Positions 43,782 through 52,560 of a stretch of DNA of 64,000 bases are shown piece after piece. Made by a program: the position numbers and the translations under genes. Position 1 is the stretch's first letter. Every line of letters begins with the position of its first letter. A model generated the notes under the pieces. That model made no database searches. It saw nothing but the letters and a program-made list of their open reading frames with translations, and was not told the DNA's origin. The DNA is from Streptomyces laurentii. Lineage in GTDB: Bacteria > Actinomycetota > Actinomycetes > Streptomycetales > Streptomycetaceae. The stretch is from the NCBI GenBank assembly GCA_002355495.1, contig AP017424.1:3596001-3660000 (forward strand). Direction: 5' to 3'.

Positions 43782-45364
43782 GCGCCACCAGCGGCAGCCC
43801 GACCCTCACCGGCACCAGCCCCCTCACCCGGCTCGCGCTCCGCCGCGACCGGCTGATGATCCCGCTCTGGGTCCTGATCACCGGCGGCCTGGTGGCCAGC
43901 GGGCCGGGCTCCCTCGGCAGTCTGTACGGGACGGCCGCGCAGCGCGCCGAACTCTCCGCCTCCATGACCGCGAACAGCTCGATGCGTTCGCTCTACGGCC
44001 CGGTCCTCGACGACTCCCTCGGCGGCCTCGTCGCCTGGCGCTTCGGCACCTTCGCCGCCGTCCTCGCCGCCGTGATGAGCCTGCTCATCGTCGTCCGGCA
44101 CACCCGCGACGAGGAGGAGTCGGGCCGCCAGGAGATGCTCTCGGCCTGCGCCGTCGGCCGCCGCGCCCCGCTGACCGCCGCCCTCCTCACCGCGCTCACC
44201 GCGAACGCCGCCGTCGCGCTCCTCGTCACCGCCGGTCTCGCCGGCCAGGGCCTCGCCGGCGCGCTCGCGCTCGGCCTCGCCATCGGCGGCACCGGCATGG
44301 TGTTCGCGAGCATGGCCGCGATCGTCGCCCAGCTCACCGAGAGCGCCCGGCTCGCCAAGGGCGCGACCGGCGGACTGCTCGGCCTCGCCTTCGTGCTCCG
44401 CGCGGCCGGCGACGCCGGCTCCGCCTCCGGCGACTCCGTCCTGACCTGGCTCTCCCCCATCGGCTGGGCCCAGCACGTCCGCGCGTTCGCCGGCGAACGG
44501 TGGTGGGTGCTGCTGCTCATCGCCGCCGCCGTCGTCGTCCAGACAGCGGTGGCGTACGGGCTGACCGCCCGCCGCGACGTCGGCATGAGCTTCCTGCCCA
44601 CCCGTCCCGGCCCGGCCGAGGGCAGGCTCGCCACCACCGGCGCGCTCGCCTGGCGCCTCCAGCGCGGCACTCTCTTCGGCTGGTCGGCCGGCTTCCTCGT
44701 CGCCGGACTGGTCTTCGGCGGGATCGTCGGCGGCGCCGTGGACATCGTCGGCGACAACGAGCAGGCCCGCGAGATCTTCGAACGGATGGGCGGGCAGAGC
44801 GCCCTCACCGACGCCTTCCTGGCGACGATGGTCGGGATGCTCGGCATGGTCGCGTCGCTGTTCGCGGTCGGTTCCGTCCTGCGGCTGCACGGCGAGGAGA
44901 CCTCCGGGCGGGCCGAACCCCTGCTCGCCGGGCCCGTCGGCCGGCTGCGCTGGGCGGCCGGGCACCTGGTGATCGCGTTCGGCGGCTCGGCGCTGATCAT
45001 GCTGCTCGGCGGGCTCGGCCTCGCCACGACGTACGGGAAGGACTTCGGCCCGATCCTCGGCGCCGCGCTCGTCCAGCTGCCGGCGATCTGGACGCTCGCC
45101 GGGCTCGCGGTGCTGCTGTGGGGAGCGTTCCCGAAGGCCGCGGCCGCCGGGTGGGGCGTCGCCGGGCTGTTCCTGGCGCTCGGCTGGGTCGGCCCCGCGC
45201 TCAACCTGCCCCAGGTGGTCCTCGACCTCTCCCCGTACGGGCACCTGCCGAAGGTGCCGGGCCCGGAGATGGCCTGGACGCCGGTCCTCGCCCTGACGGC
45301 CCTCGCGGCGGCGCTGGTCACGGCGGGCCTGGTGGGACTGCGTCGCCGGGACATCCGGAACTGA
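43778..45364 (+). CDS. ABC exporter permease (polyketide/antibiotic exporter type)
   Basis: 528 aa from ATG 43778. About 12 hydrophobic helices in two halves; a [14 protein letters not shown] segment near the start and a soluble stretch with [20 protein letters not shown], repeated in the second half ([20 protein letters not shown]). This double EE(S/T)GR motif marks the TnrB3-like permeases linked to polyketide antibiotic export. It works with the ATPase gene just upstream; cargo is unknown. Confidence 0.93.
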   Translation: MSATSGSPTLTGTSPLTRLALRRDRLMIPLWVLITGGLVASGPGSLGSLYGTAAQRAELSASMTANSSMRSLYGPVLDDSLGGLVAWRFGTFAAVLAAVMSLLIVVRHTRDEEESGRQEMLSACAVGRRAPLTAALLTALTANAAVALLVTAGLAGQGLAGALALGLAIGGTGMVFASMAAIVAQLTESARLAKGATGGLLGLAFVLRAAGDAGSASGDSVLTWLSPIGWAQHVRAFAGERWWVLLLIAAAVVVQTAVAYGLTARRDVGMSFLPTRPGPAEGRLATTGALAWRLQRGTLFGWSAGFLVAGLVFGGIVGGAVDIVGDNEQAREIFERMGGQSALTDAFLATMVGMLGMVASLFAVGSVLRLHGEETSGRAEPLLAGPVGRLRWAAGHLVIAFGGSALIMLLGGLGLATTYGKDFGPILGAALVQLPAIWTLAGLAVLLWGAFPKAAAAGWGVAGLFLALGWVGPALNLPQVVLDLSPYGHLPKVPGPEMAWTPVLALTALAAALVTAGLVGLRRRDIRN

Positions 45365-45405
45365 GCCTGGGACCGGCGCTGTTACGGCATCCGGTGCCGG
45401 CACCG

Positions 45406-45452
45406 GTGAAGGCCCGGACCAGGGGTGGAGATCCCCCGGCCCGGGCCTTCAC
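45406..45452. terminator. Bidirectional terminator
   Basis: Perfect 12-bp arms GTGAAGGCCCGG / CCGGGCCTTCAC with a 23-nt loop that can pair internally (GGGGT/ATCCCC). It lies between the convergent exporter and response-regulator genes. Confidence 0.88.
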
Positions 45453-45495
45453 TGATGCCGGCCCGTCTGCGGCTCTACGGACGCGAACGCGCGGG

Positions 45496-46158
45496 TCACT
45501 CCCCCACGCGCACCAGCCGTGCCTCGTACGCGAAGACCGCCGCCTGCGTCCGGTCGCGCAGGCCCAGCTTCACCAGGACGCGGCTGACGTGCGTCTTGAT
45601 GGTGGACTCGGCGACGACGAGATGGTCGGCGATCTCGGCGTTCGACAGGCCCTGCGCGATGAGCACGAGGACCTCCGTCTCGCGCTCGGTCAGTTCGCCG
45701 ATCCGGGCCGTCGCGGGCGGGCGCGGCCCGCCCGCCGCCGACCGGGCGAACTCGGTGATCAGCCGCTTCGTGACGGTCGGCGCGAGCAGCGCCTCGCCGG
45801 CCGCGACCACCCGGACGCCGTCCGCGAGCTGCCGGGCCGAGGCGTCCTTGAGCAGGAAGCCGGAGGCGCCGGCGCGCAGCGCCTGGTACACGTACTCGTC
45901 CAGGTCGTACGTCGTCAGGACCAGCACCTTGGCGTCCTCGTCGGCGGCGACGATCTCGCGGGTGGCGTCGATGCCGTTCATCTCCGGCATGCGGATGTCC
46001 ATGAGGACGATGTCGGGGTGGAGGGCGGCGACCCGCTCGACGGCCTCGCGGCCGTTGACGGCCTCGCCGACCACCTCGATGTCCGGCATGGCGCCGAGCA
46101 GGACGGAGAAACCCTCGCGGACCATGATCTGGTCGTCGACGATCAGGACACGGATCAC
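45496..46158 (-). CDS. NarL/LuxR-family response regulator
   Basis: 220 aa. Receiver domain residues 1-120: VLIVDDQIMVREGF, phospho-acceptor Asp in HPDIVLMDIRMPEMNG (Asp54 region), Lys in GASGFLLKD. LuxR HTH at about 150-210 (LTERETEVLVLIAQGLSNAEIA, then AESTIKTHVSRVLVKLGL). Its ATG overlaps the histidine kinase stop (ATGA), so it is the cognate partner. The target is unknown; the adjacent ABC exporter is a candidate only by proximity. Confidence 0.96.
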   Translation of the reverse strand: MIRVLIVDDQIMVREGFSVLLGAMPDIEVVGEAVNGREAVERVAALHPDIVLMDIRMPEMNGIDATREIVAADEDAKVLVLTTYDLDEYVYQALRAGASGFLLKDASARQLADGVRVVAAGEALLAPTVTKRLITEFARSAAGGPRPPATARIGELTERETEVLVLIAQGLSNAEIADHLVVAESTIKTHVSRVLVKLGLRDRTQAAVFAYEARLVRVGE

Positions 46159-47519
46159 GGCCGGGACTCCTCTGCCTCGTGCGCGCCCTCGTCGTCGCGC
46201 TGTTCCACACGCGCCACGGGCACGAAGACCGCGATCTCGTAGCCGCCGTCCTCGGACTCCCCGGCGGTCATCTCCCCGCCGAGCATGGCGACCCGCTCCC
46301 GCATCCCGGTGATGCCGTGGCCCGCGCCGGCCGTGCTCGGCGAGGGCTTCGTCAGGCCGCGCGCGGGGCCGTTGGCGATCCGCAGGCCGAGGCCGCCGAG
46401 CACGTACGACACCTCCACGGTGGCGGCGGCGCCGGGCGCGTGGCGCAGCACGTTCGACAGCGCCTCCTGCACGATCCGGTACGCGGACAGCTCGACGCCC
46501 TGCGGCAGTTCGCGGCGCGCGCCGGTCACCGTCCGGGTCACTTCAAGGCCGGCCTCGCGCACGTTGGCGATCAGGTCGTCGAGGTCGGCGAGGGTGGGCT
46601 GCGGCGCGTCGGGGGCCTCGTAGTCCTCGGCCCGGACGACGCCCAGGATGCGGCGCAGTTCGGAGAGGGCGGCGACGGCGTTCTCGCGGATGGTGACGAA
46701 GGCGGCCTCCAGCTCCGGCGGCGGGTTCTCGACCCGGTACGGGGCGGCCTCGGCCTGGATCGCGACCACCGACATGTGGTGGGCGACGACGTCGTGCAGC
46801 TCGCGGGCGATGGTCGTGCGCTCTTCGAGGACGGTGCGCTTGGAGCGTTCGACGGCGGTGACGGTCTTCTCGGCGGTGACCTGGCGCTTGGCGTCGCGGC
46901 GGATCTGGATGACGGAGACGGCGAGCAGGGCCAGCGCCGAGACGAACAGCAACGGCACCGAGTCGGAGCCGGTCCCGACCCCGAGGAACATCTCCATGAA
47001 CAGCGTGCAGACCGCCGTCGCCGCCCACATCCACCAGGCCGCCCGGGGCCGGGTGCGGGCGGCGACCACGGCCAGGACGACCAGATGGGCGGCGAAGGCG
47101 TTCCGCGACCAGGGCCAGCCGTCCCAGCCGGTGAAGAACCCGATGAACGGCGCGGTGAGGAGCGAGGCCCAGAAGGCCATGACCGGCCGCACGAGGGTGA
47201 GCAGCACGATCCCGGCGGGCGCGCAGGAGACGAAGAGGGCGAGCGGGCCGGCGTTGCCGGCGACGCCGTACCCGATACCGAAGACGATCACGGCGAGGAC
47301 CATGACGACGGCATGCGGGAACAGGCCCAGGTGTATCCGGGTCCGCTCGGACAGCAGGCGGGCCGCGCCGCCTGCCGGCCTCATGCGGGGCAACGGCCGG
47401 TAGGCGAAGGCGTTCTGGAAGAGATCGGCGCGCAGACCGCCGAACGCGTCGAGCGTCATCCGCACCTCGGGGCTGCGGTCGACGAGGGTGGGGGACGGGG
47501 TGGTCCGGGTCGAAGTCAC
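46155..47519 (-). CDS. Sensor histidine kinase (HisKA_3 type)
   Basis: 454 aa from GTG 47519; ATG 47459 (MTLDAFGGLRADLF) is an alternative. About six membrane helices between residues ~50 and ~220, few loops, so it senses the membrane or a membrane-borne signal. Phospho-His in ARELHDVVAHHMSVVAIQAE. ATPase part: AYRIVQEALSNVLRHAPGA and GHGITGMRERVAMLGG. The response regulator follows by ATGA overlap. Confidence 0.93.
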   Translation of the reverse strand: MTSTRTTPSPTLVDRSPEVRMTLDAFGGLRADLFQNAFAYRPLPRMRPAGGAARLLSERTRIHLGLFPHAVVMVLAVIVFGIGYGVAGNAGPLALFVSCAPAGIVLLTLVRPVMAFWASLLTAPFIGFFTGWDGWPWSRNAFAAHLVVLAVVAARTRPRAAWWMWAATAVCTLFMEMFLGVGTGSDSVPLLFVSALALLAVSVIQIRRDAKRQVTAEKTVTAVERSKRTVLEERTTIARELHDVVAHHMSVVAIQAEAAPYRVENPPPELEAAFVTIRENAVAALSELRRILGVVRAEDYEAPDAPQPTLADLDDLIANVREAGLEVTRTVTGARRELPQGVELSAYRIVQEALSNVLRHAPGAAATVEVSYVLGGLGLRIANGPARGLTKPSPSTAGAGHGITGMRERVAMLGGEMTAGESEDGGYEIAVFVPVARVEQRDDEGAHEAEESRP

Positions 47520-47604
47520 ACGTCCACGGTACGGAGGCCGCGCGCCGGGGTCGTCCGGCTGTGTACGGATTCCACGGCCTCCCCCTTGAGGACTACCCGC
47601 CCCC

Positions 47605-47672
47605 GTCCCAAGGCCACCGGGCGCCCCCGGCCCAAGGCCACCGGGCGCCCCCGTCCCGCGACCACCGGGCGC
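47605..47672. repeat. ~24-bp tandem repeat, three copies
   Basis: CCCAAGGCCACCGGGCGCCCCCG-like units begin near 47607, 47631 and 47654. They fill the gap between the histidine kinase start and the alpha/beta hydrolase stop. Each unit holds GGGCGCCC, which can self-pair. Confidence 0.75.
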
Positions 47673-47677
47673 GCCGG

Positions 47678-48544
47678 CTACCAGGCCAGTTGCGCGATCT
47701 CCTCCGCGACCACCGCGCACGCGTCCGCCGCCGGGTCGATCAGCGGGAAGTGGCCGACGTCCTCCAGGAGCGTGAAGCCGACCGTCTCCCCCGCCGCGGC
47801 CGCGGCCGTCACGTACGCCTCGGAGACGGCGACCGGGACGACGCTGTCCTCGCGGCCCTGGACGACGGTGGTGGCGATGCCGGTCGGCAGCAGGACGGCC
47901 GGGTCGGCGAAGGGCGCGCGGGCCTCCGACTGCTCCGTACCGCCGAGGAATTCGGTCACTCCGCCGCCGCAGATGTCCAGCTCCACCGCGCGGCCGAAGT
48001 GGGCGATCGGGGCGAGGGCGACGACGCCGCGCAGTTCGGGCGGCGCGGGCAGCCGCCAGGCGGAGCCGGCCGGCAGGACGTGCCGGGCGGCGGCCCACAG
48101 GGCGAGGTGGCCGCCGGCCGAGTGCCCGGTCAGCACGATGCGGCGCGGATCGGCCTGCGGCAGGTGGGCGGCGGCGAGTTCGGGGAGCGCGTCCATCACG
48201 GTGGCGATGTCGTCGAAGGTCTCGGGCCAGCGCCCGGCGACCGGGGCGGCGCCGCCCTGGCGCGGGAGGTCGCTGCCGCGCCGGTACTCGACGTTGGCCA
48301 CGGCGAAGCCGCGGCGGGCGAGGAAGTCGGTGAAGGGGGTGAGGTGGTGCCGGTCGTACGGGGTCCGCCAGACGCCGCCGTGCAGGGCGACGACGAGCGG
48401 TGCGGAGGTCCTGCCGTCGCGCGGGGCGAAGAAGTCGACGACCTGGTCGGGATGCGGGCCGTACGCGCCGGTGGCGTCCGGCGCGACGGCCGGATGGGAG
48501 AGGGCGGAAGCCTCTTCGGCTGCGTCGCGCGCGGCGGGGTCCAT
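47678..48544 (-). CDS. Alpha/beta hydrolase, probable kynurenine formamidase
   Basis: 288 aa from ATG 48544 with GAGGAGAGGTTGGAAG upstream. Oxyanion motif HGGVWRTPYDR (the HGGxW of eukaryotic-type kynurenine formamidases), nucleophile in TGHSAGGHLALW, acid in QGREDSVVPV and His in LEDVGHFPLI. It is third in a minus-strand run after tryptophan 2,3-dioxygenase and kynureninase. In this pathway N-formylkynurenine must lose its formyl group between those enzymes, so this hydrolase fits the missing step. Assignment rests on motif and position. Confidence 0.82.
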   Translation of the reverse strand: MDPAARDAAEEASALSHPAVAPDATGAYGPHPDQVVDFFAPRDGRTSAPLVVALHGGVWRTPYDRHHLTPFTDFLARRGFAVANVEYRRGSDLPRQGGAAPVAGRWPETFDDIATVMDALPELAAAHLPQADPRRIVLTGHSAGGHLALWAAARHVLPAGSAWRLPAPPELRGVVALAPIAHFGRAVELDICGGGVTEFLGGTEQSEARAPFADPAVLLPTGIATTVVQGREDSVVPVAVSEAYVTAAAAAGETVGFTLLEDVGHFPLIDPAADACAVVAEEIAQLAW

Positions 48545-48645
48545 CAGCTTCCAACCTCTCCTCGGGCGGGGCCGATCGGCCCGATCAGCGGGGACGGTAT
48601 CAGGCGTACCGCCCCCGTGATCAGGGGATCGCGCGAGGAATCGGA

Positions 48646-49926
48646 CTATGCCGCAGGAATATCCCGAAGTACCTCGCCGAGCACCCGCGCCGCGCGCTCC
48701 ACGTCCGCGAATCCCACGTACAGCGGCGTGAATCCGAACCGCAGGACGTCGGGGCGGCGCAGATCGCCCACCACCCCGCGCCGGATCAGCTCGTCCATGA
48801 CGGCGGGCGCCTCGGCGCAGCGCAGCGCGACCTGGCTGCCGCGCTCCTCGTGCGCCTCGGGGGTCGCCGACGCGACCCGGCCGACGGGGGCGTAGGCCCG
48901 TACGCACTCCAGGAAGAAGTCCGTCAGGGCCAGGGACTTGGCCCGTACGTCCTCGATCCGCACCCCGTCCCACACGTCCAGGGCGGCCTCCAGGGCCAGC
49001 ATGGACAGGATGTCGGGGGTGCCGACGCGGCCACGCACCGCGCCCTCGGCCGCCTCGTAGGCGGGGGTCATGCCGAACGGGTCGGCGTGCGAGTTCCAGC
49101 CCGGCAGCGGCGAGTCGAACCGGTCCTGGTGGCGCTCGGCGACGTACAGGTACGCGGGCGAACCGGGGCCGCCGTTCAGGTACTTGTACGTGCAGCCGAC
49201 CGCGAGGTCCACACCGTGCTCGTCGAGGCCGACCGGCAGCGCGCCCGCGCTGTGGCACAGGTCCCAGACGGCGAGCGCGCCCGCCGCGTGCAGCGCGGCG
49301 GTCAGACCGGGCAGGTCGCGGAGCCGGCCGCTGCGGTAGTCGACGTGGTTGACCAGCGCGAGGGCGGTCCGCTCGGACACGGCGGCAGGGATCTCGTCCG
49401 GGTCGAGGAACGTGATCCGGTGGCCGGTGAGACGGGCGGCGGACTCGGCGATGTAGCCGTCCGTCGGGAACGTCGTCGCGTCGGCCAGGATCTCGTCCCG
49501 GCCCTCGCCGGCCAGGCGGGTGCCCGCGACGACGGCCTTGAAGACGTTCACGCTGGTCGAGTCGCCGACCACGATCCGGCCCTCGCCGGCGCCGACGATC
49601 GGGGCGATCCGGTCGCCGATCCGCTCCGGCGCGGTCCACCAGCCCGACTCGCCCCAGGAACGGATGCGCAGGTCGCCCCACTGGCGGGCGACGACGTCGG
49701 CCACCCGGGCGGGGACGTGCGCGGGCAGCGCGCCGAGCGAGTTGCCGTCGAGGTAGACGGTGTCGTCGAGGACGAACTTCTCGCGGTGCTTGGCGAGTTC
49801 GTCGGCCGCGTCAAGCCCGGCGGCCTTCTCTTCAAGCGAGGAAGGGGAATCGAGGAGCCCCGAAGTCCCGGACGTTCCGCCGGTCTCGGGGATGTCGGTG
49901 GTCTCGGTCGTCCTGGTCTCAGACAT
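48646..49926 (-). CDS. kynU: Kynureninase
   Basis: 426 aa from ATG 49926, overlapping the 3' end of the dioxygenase gene by 8 bp. PLP-dependent fold type I: YLDGNSLGALPAHVPARV, WDLCHSAGALPVGLDEHGVD, PLP lysine in CTYKYLNGGPGSPAYLYV, then LPGWNSHADPFGM. It splits kynurenine to anthranilate and alanine. The N-terminal ~35 residues are Thr/Glu/Ser-rich and probably disordered. Anthranilate may feed secondary metabolism or the beta-ketoadipate route. Confidence 0.96.
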   Translation of the reverse strand: MSETRTTETTDIPETGGTSGTSGLLDSPSSLEEKAAGLDAADELAKHREKFVLDDTVYLDGNSLGALPAHVPARVADVVARQWGDLRIRSWGESGWWTAPERIGDRIAPIVGAGEGRIVVGDSTSVNVFKAVVAGTRLAGEGRDEILADATTFPTDGYIAESAARLTGHRITFLDPDEIPAAVSERTALALVNHVDYRSGRLRDLPGLTAALHAAGALAVWDLCHSAGALPVGLDEHGVDLAVGCTYKYLNGGPGSPAYLYVAERHQDRFDSPLPGWNSHADPFGMTPAYEAAEGAVRGRVGTPDILSMLALEAALDVWDGVRIEDVRAKSLALTDFFLECVRAYAPVGRVASATPEAHEERGSQVALRCAEAPAVMDELIRRGVVGDLRRPDVLRFGFTPLYVGFADVERAARVLGEVLRDIPAA

Positions 49927-50785
49927 GACTGCGCGCCGTCCACAACTCGGGGAACACATTCTTCTGCGCCCGCTTTTCGAGCCAGGCTACGCCCGCCGAG
50001 CCGCCGGTCCCGGTCTTCGCGCCCATGGCACGCCGGGTGGCCACCAGGTGGTCGTTGCGCCAGCGCCAGACGAGTTCGGCGACGTCGCTCAACGCCTCGC
50101 CGAGGCGGACGAGTTCGGCGTTCTGGTCGGGGTCGGCGTAGATGCCGGCCCAGACCCGCTCGACCTCGGCGGACGGCTCGTAGCGCTGCGCCGGGTCGCG
50201 CTCCAGGACCTCGGCGGGCACCGGCAGGCCGCGCCGGGCGAGCAGCCGCAGCGTCTCGTCGTACAGGCTCGGTTCCTGGATGGCCTTCTCCAGCTCGGCG
50301 TGCACGCGCGGGGCGCCGCGGTGCGGCACCAGCATGGACGCCGACTTCTCGCCGAGCAGGAACTCCATGCGCCGGTACATCGCCGACTGGAAGCCGGAGC
50401 CCTCGCCGAGCGCGCCGCGGTAGGAGTTGAACTGGGCGGGGGTGAGGTGGGCGAGCGGCCGCCAGGAGTGGTTCAGCGCCTCCAGTTCGCGTACGGAGCG
50501 CTTCAGCGCGTCCATCGCGACGGGGACGTCGTCGCCGCGCAGAGCGCGGCTCGCGGTCTCCCACTCGTGCACGATCACGGTGAACCACAGCTCCATGACC
50601 TGGGTGGTGACCAGGAAGACCATCTCGCCCGGGTCGTCGGAGCGCAGGTGCTGGAGGTGGGTGAGGACGTCGGCCTGGACGTAGTCCTCGTAGGGCGTCG
50701 TGCCCGCGAAGTCGAGGTTCGGCGCGTCGGCTGCGGCGACCGCACCGGCTCCGGAGTGATCGGGGGAACCTGGGAAGGCTGACAT
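49919..50785 (-). CDS. kynA: Tryptophan 2,3-dioxygenase
   Basis: 288 aa from ATG 50785, preceded by GGAGACAGAA. All-helical heme enzyme: YEDYVQADVLTHLQHLRSDD, FLVTTQVMELWF, proximal-site region with WRWRNDHLVATRRAMG, and GGSAGVAWL. It opens the indole ring of L-tryptophan to N-formylkynurenine. First gene of the kynA-kynU-hydrolase run; the 127-bp gap upstream presumably holds the promoter. Confidence 0.97.
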   Translation of the reverse strand: MSAFPGSPDHSGAGAVAAADAPNLDFAGTTPYEDYVQADVLTHLQHLRSDDPGEMVFLVTTQVMELWFTVIVHEWETASRALRGDDVPVAMDALKRSVRELEALNHSWRPLAHLTPAQFNSYRGALGEGSGFQSAMYRRMEFLLGEKSASMLVPHRGAPRVHAELEKAIQEPSLYDETLRLLARRGLPVPAEVLERDPAQRYEPSAEVERVWAGIYADPDQNAELVRLGEALSDVAELVWRWRNDHLVATRRAMGAKTGTGGSAGVAWLEKRAQKNVFPELWTARSHV

Positions 50786-50912
50786 TTCTGTCTCCTCGAT
50801 ACGAACTACCGGGTAGCGGTCCGCTCCCCTCGTCCGGACCGTCCGTGACGTCCGGCTCGGGAGCCCCGGTCCCCTCAGGAGGCGTGCGTCGTCGCACGTG
50901 CTCCCACGCGCA

Positions 50913-51872
50913 TCATGACACGAGCGGACCAGTGATGTAGCTCCCCCCTTCGGTATACGGATACGCGTTCGAGACGCAGCCGTGCAGCCCCTTGATCTGC
51001 TGCATCATGACCGGCGCGGGCTTGCCCGGACCCGGGCAGCTCATGTGCGTCCGCAGGCCGATCTCGTGCCCGACCTCGTGGTTGATGATCAGGTGCCGGT
51101 ACTCGGAGGGCGGGCCCGCGAAGGTCGGCGAGCCGGTCATCCAGCGCTTGAGGTTGACCACGACACCCGAGGTGGTCTCGCAGTTCAGCTCGCCGTGCGT
51201 GTCCATGCCGTTGGCGAGGCAGAGCTTGTCGGCGGTGGCGGGCGTGGCGATCCGGATGACGAAGTCGGCGTTCGAGGAGACCAGCTGGAACCGGCCGCGG
51301 CCGTGCGCCGCCCAGCCGCGCGGGTGCGCCAGGATCGCCTGGATCTCCTGGGCGGCCTGGTGCGCGGACACGTCGACGCCGTCCTCGACCTGGACGCGGT
51401 AGCGGCGCAGGGTGCCCCCGGTGCCGACGACCGCGCCGGACGCCTGGGCCGTGGTGAAGGTGCCGGGGCCGGACAGCGGCACCTCGGTCTTCTTCGGGGG
51501 CGGCTTGACCGTCTTCGTCGGCGTGGGCTTCACGGTCTTCGTCGGGGTCGGCTTCGCCGTGGTCTTCTCCGGGGTCGGCGCATCGGTCTCGGGCGCGGTG
51601 GTCCGCGTCGCGGCCGCGGCCGTGTCCGTGCGCTGTGACTGGTAGTGGGCGAGCCCGACGCCGCCGCCGAGCGCGACGACGGCCAGGCCGACCACGGACA
51701 GCAGCCGGCCGACGCGCACGCGCCCGCCCTTGCGTCCGGCCCGCGCTCCGGCTCGCCGCCCTGCCCCGCTCCCCGCCCTGGCTCCGGCCCTGCCTCCCGC
51801 CCTGGCTTCCGTTCCGGCTCTGCGATTTGTGGCGTTCCGTCCTGGTTGACGGCCCCGCCCTCTGGTTCCCAC
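50913..51872 (-). CDS. DUF3152 protein, secreted/membrane-anchored metallopeptidase-like
   Basis: 319 aa from GTG 51872 with AGGGGGAATCC upstream. Residues 1-55 are very basic (Arg/Gly/Ala repeats), followed by a membrane helix (~58-78, LSVVGLAVVALGGGVGLAH). A Pro/Thr/Lys-rich spacer with repeated PTPTKTVK leads to the DUF3152 domain, which has INHEVGHEIGL, the HExGH zinc-ligand arrangement. It probably acts outside the cell. The gene runs convergently-downstream of nothing on its strand and is divergent from DUF3151. Confidence 0.88.
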   Translation of the reverse strand: MGTRGRGRQPGRNATNRRAGTEARAGGRAGARAGSGAGRRAGARAGRKGGRVRVGRLLSVVGLAVVALGGGVGLAHYQSQRTDTAAAATRTTAPETDAPTPEKTTAKPTPTKTVKPTPTKTVKPPPKKTEVPLSGPGTFTTAQASGAVVGTGGTLRRYRVQVEDGVDVSAHQAAQEIQAILAHPRGWAAHGRGRFQLVSSNADFVIRIATPATADKLCLANGMDTHGELNCETTSGVVVNLKRWMTGSPTFAGPPSEYRHLIINHEVGHEIGLRTHMSCPGPGKPAPVMMQQIKGLHGCVSNAYPYTEGGSYITGPLVS

Positions 51873-52070
51873 GACGGATTCCCCCTGACTCGCGGTCCCG
51901 GGGATGCTATCCGCCGCTCGAACACGCTCGAACATCCGTCCCCTGTGGGGGAAGGACGGGCTCCGGCGGTGCAGGGTTCCGGCGGACGGCGAGACGGGCG
52001 GGGTACGAGGGGCGGGGTGACGTGCTCGTGGCCGGCCCGGGACCCCTCGGCCCGGTGGCAGACTTCCCCC

Positions 52071-52505
52071 ATGACGACCCCTTCGCACAAGAACCTGCTC
52101 GGCGGCCCGAACCCGACCCTGCTGCCGGAGAACGCCGAGTACACGGACGCCACCCGGCTGCTGAACGAGGGCTCCGCGACCGCCGCCGACGTGGCCGCCC
52201 GGTACCCCACCTTCTCGCTCGCCTGGGCCACGCTGGCCGACGACGCCTACGCGGGCGGACGCGTGATCGAGTCGTACGCGTACGCCCGTACCGGCTACCA
52301 CCGCGGTCTCGACGCCCTGCGCCGCTCCGGCTGGAAGGGCCACGGCCCGGTGCCGTGGAGCCACGTCCCCAACCGCGGCTTCCTGCGCTGCCTCGCCGCG
52401 CTGGCCCGCGCCGCCGGCGACATCGGCGAGACGGACGAGCACGAGCGCTGCTGGCAGTTCCTGAAGGACAGCAGCGACGAGGCGTACACCGAGCTGCACG
52501 GCTGA
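52071..52505 (+). CDS. DUF3151 domain protein
   Basis: 144 aa from ATG 52071. Opening MTTPSHKNLLGGPNPTLLP and central VAARYPTFSLAWATLAD, then YAYARTGYHRGLDALRRSGW, match the actinobacterial DUF3151 family found near fba. Helical and cytoplasmic; function unknown. The ribosome site is weak, and it may be leaderless. Confidence 0.92.
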   Translation: MTTPSHKNLLGGPNPTLLPENAEYTDATRLLNEGSATAADVAARYPTFSLAWATLADDAYAGGRVIESYAYARTGYHRGLDALRRSGWKGHGPVPWSHVPNRGFLRCLAALARAAGDIGETDEHERCWQFLKDSSDEAYTELHG

Positions 52506-52560
52506 GGACCCTCCCGACCAGCGCTCCCGGGAACGGCCCCGGTCCGGCCGGGCACACCGC

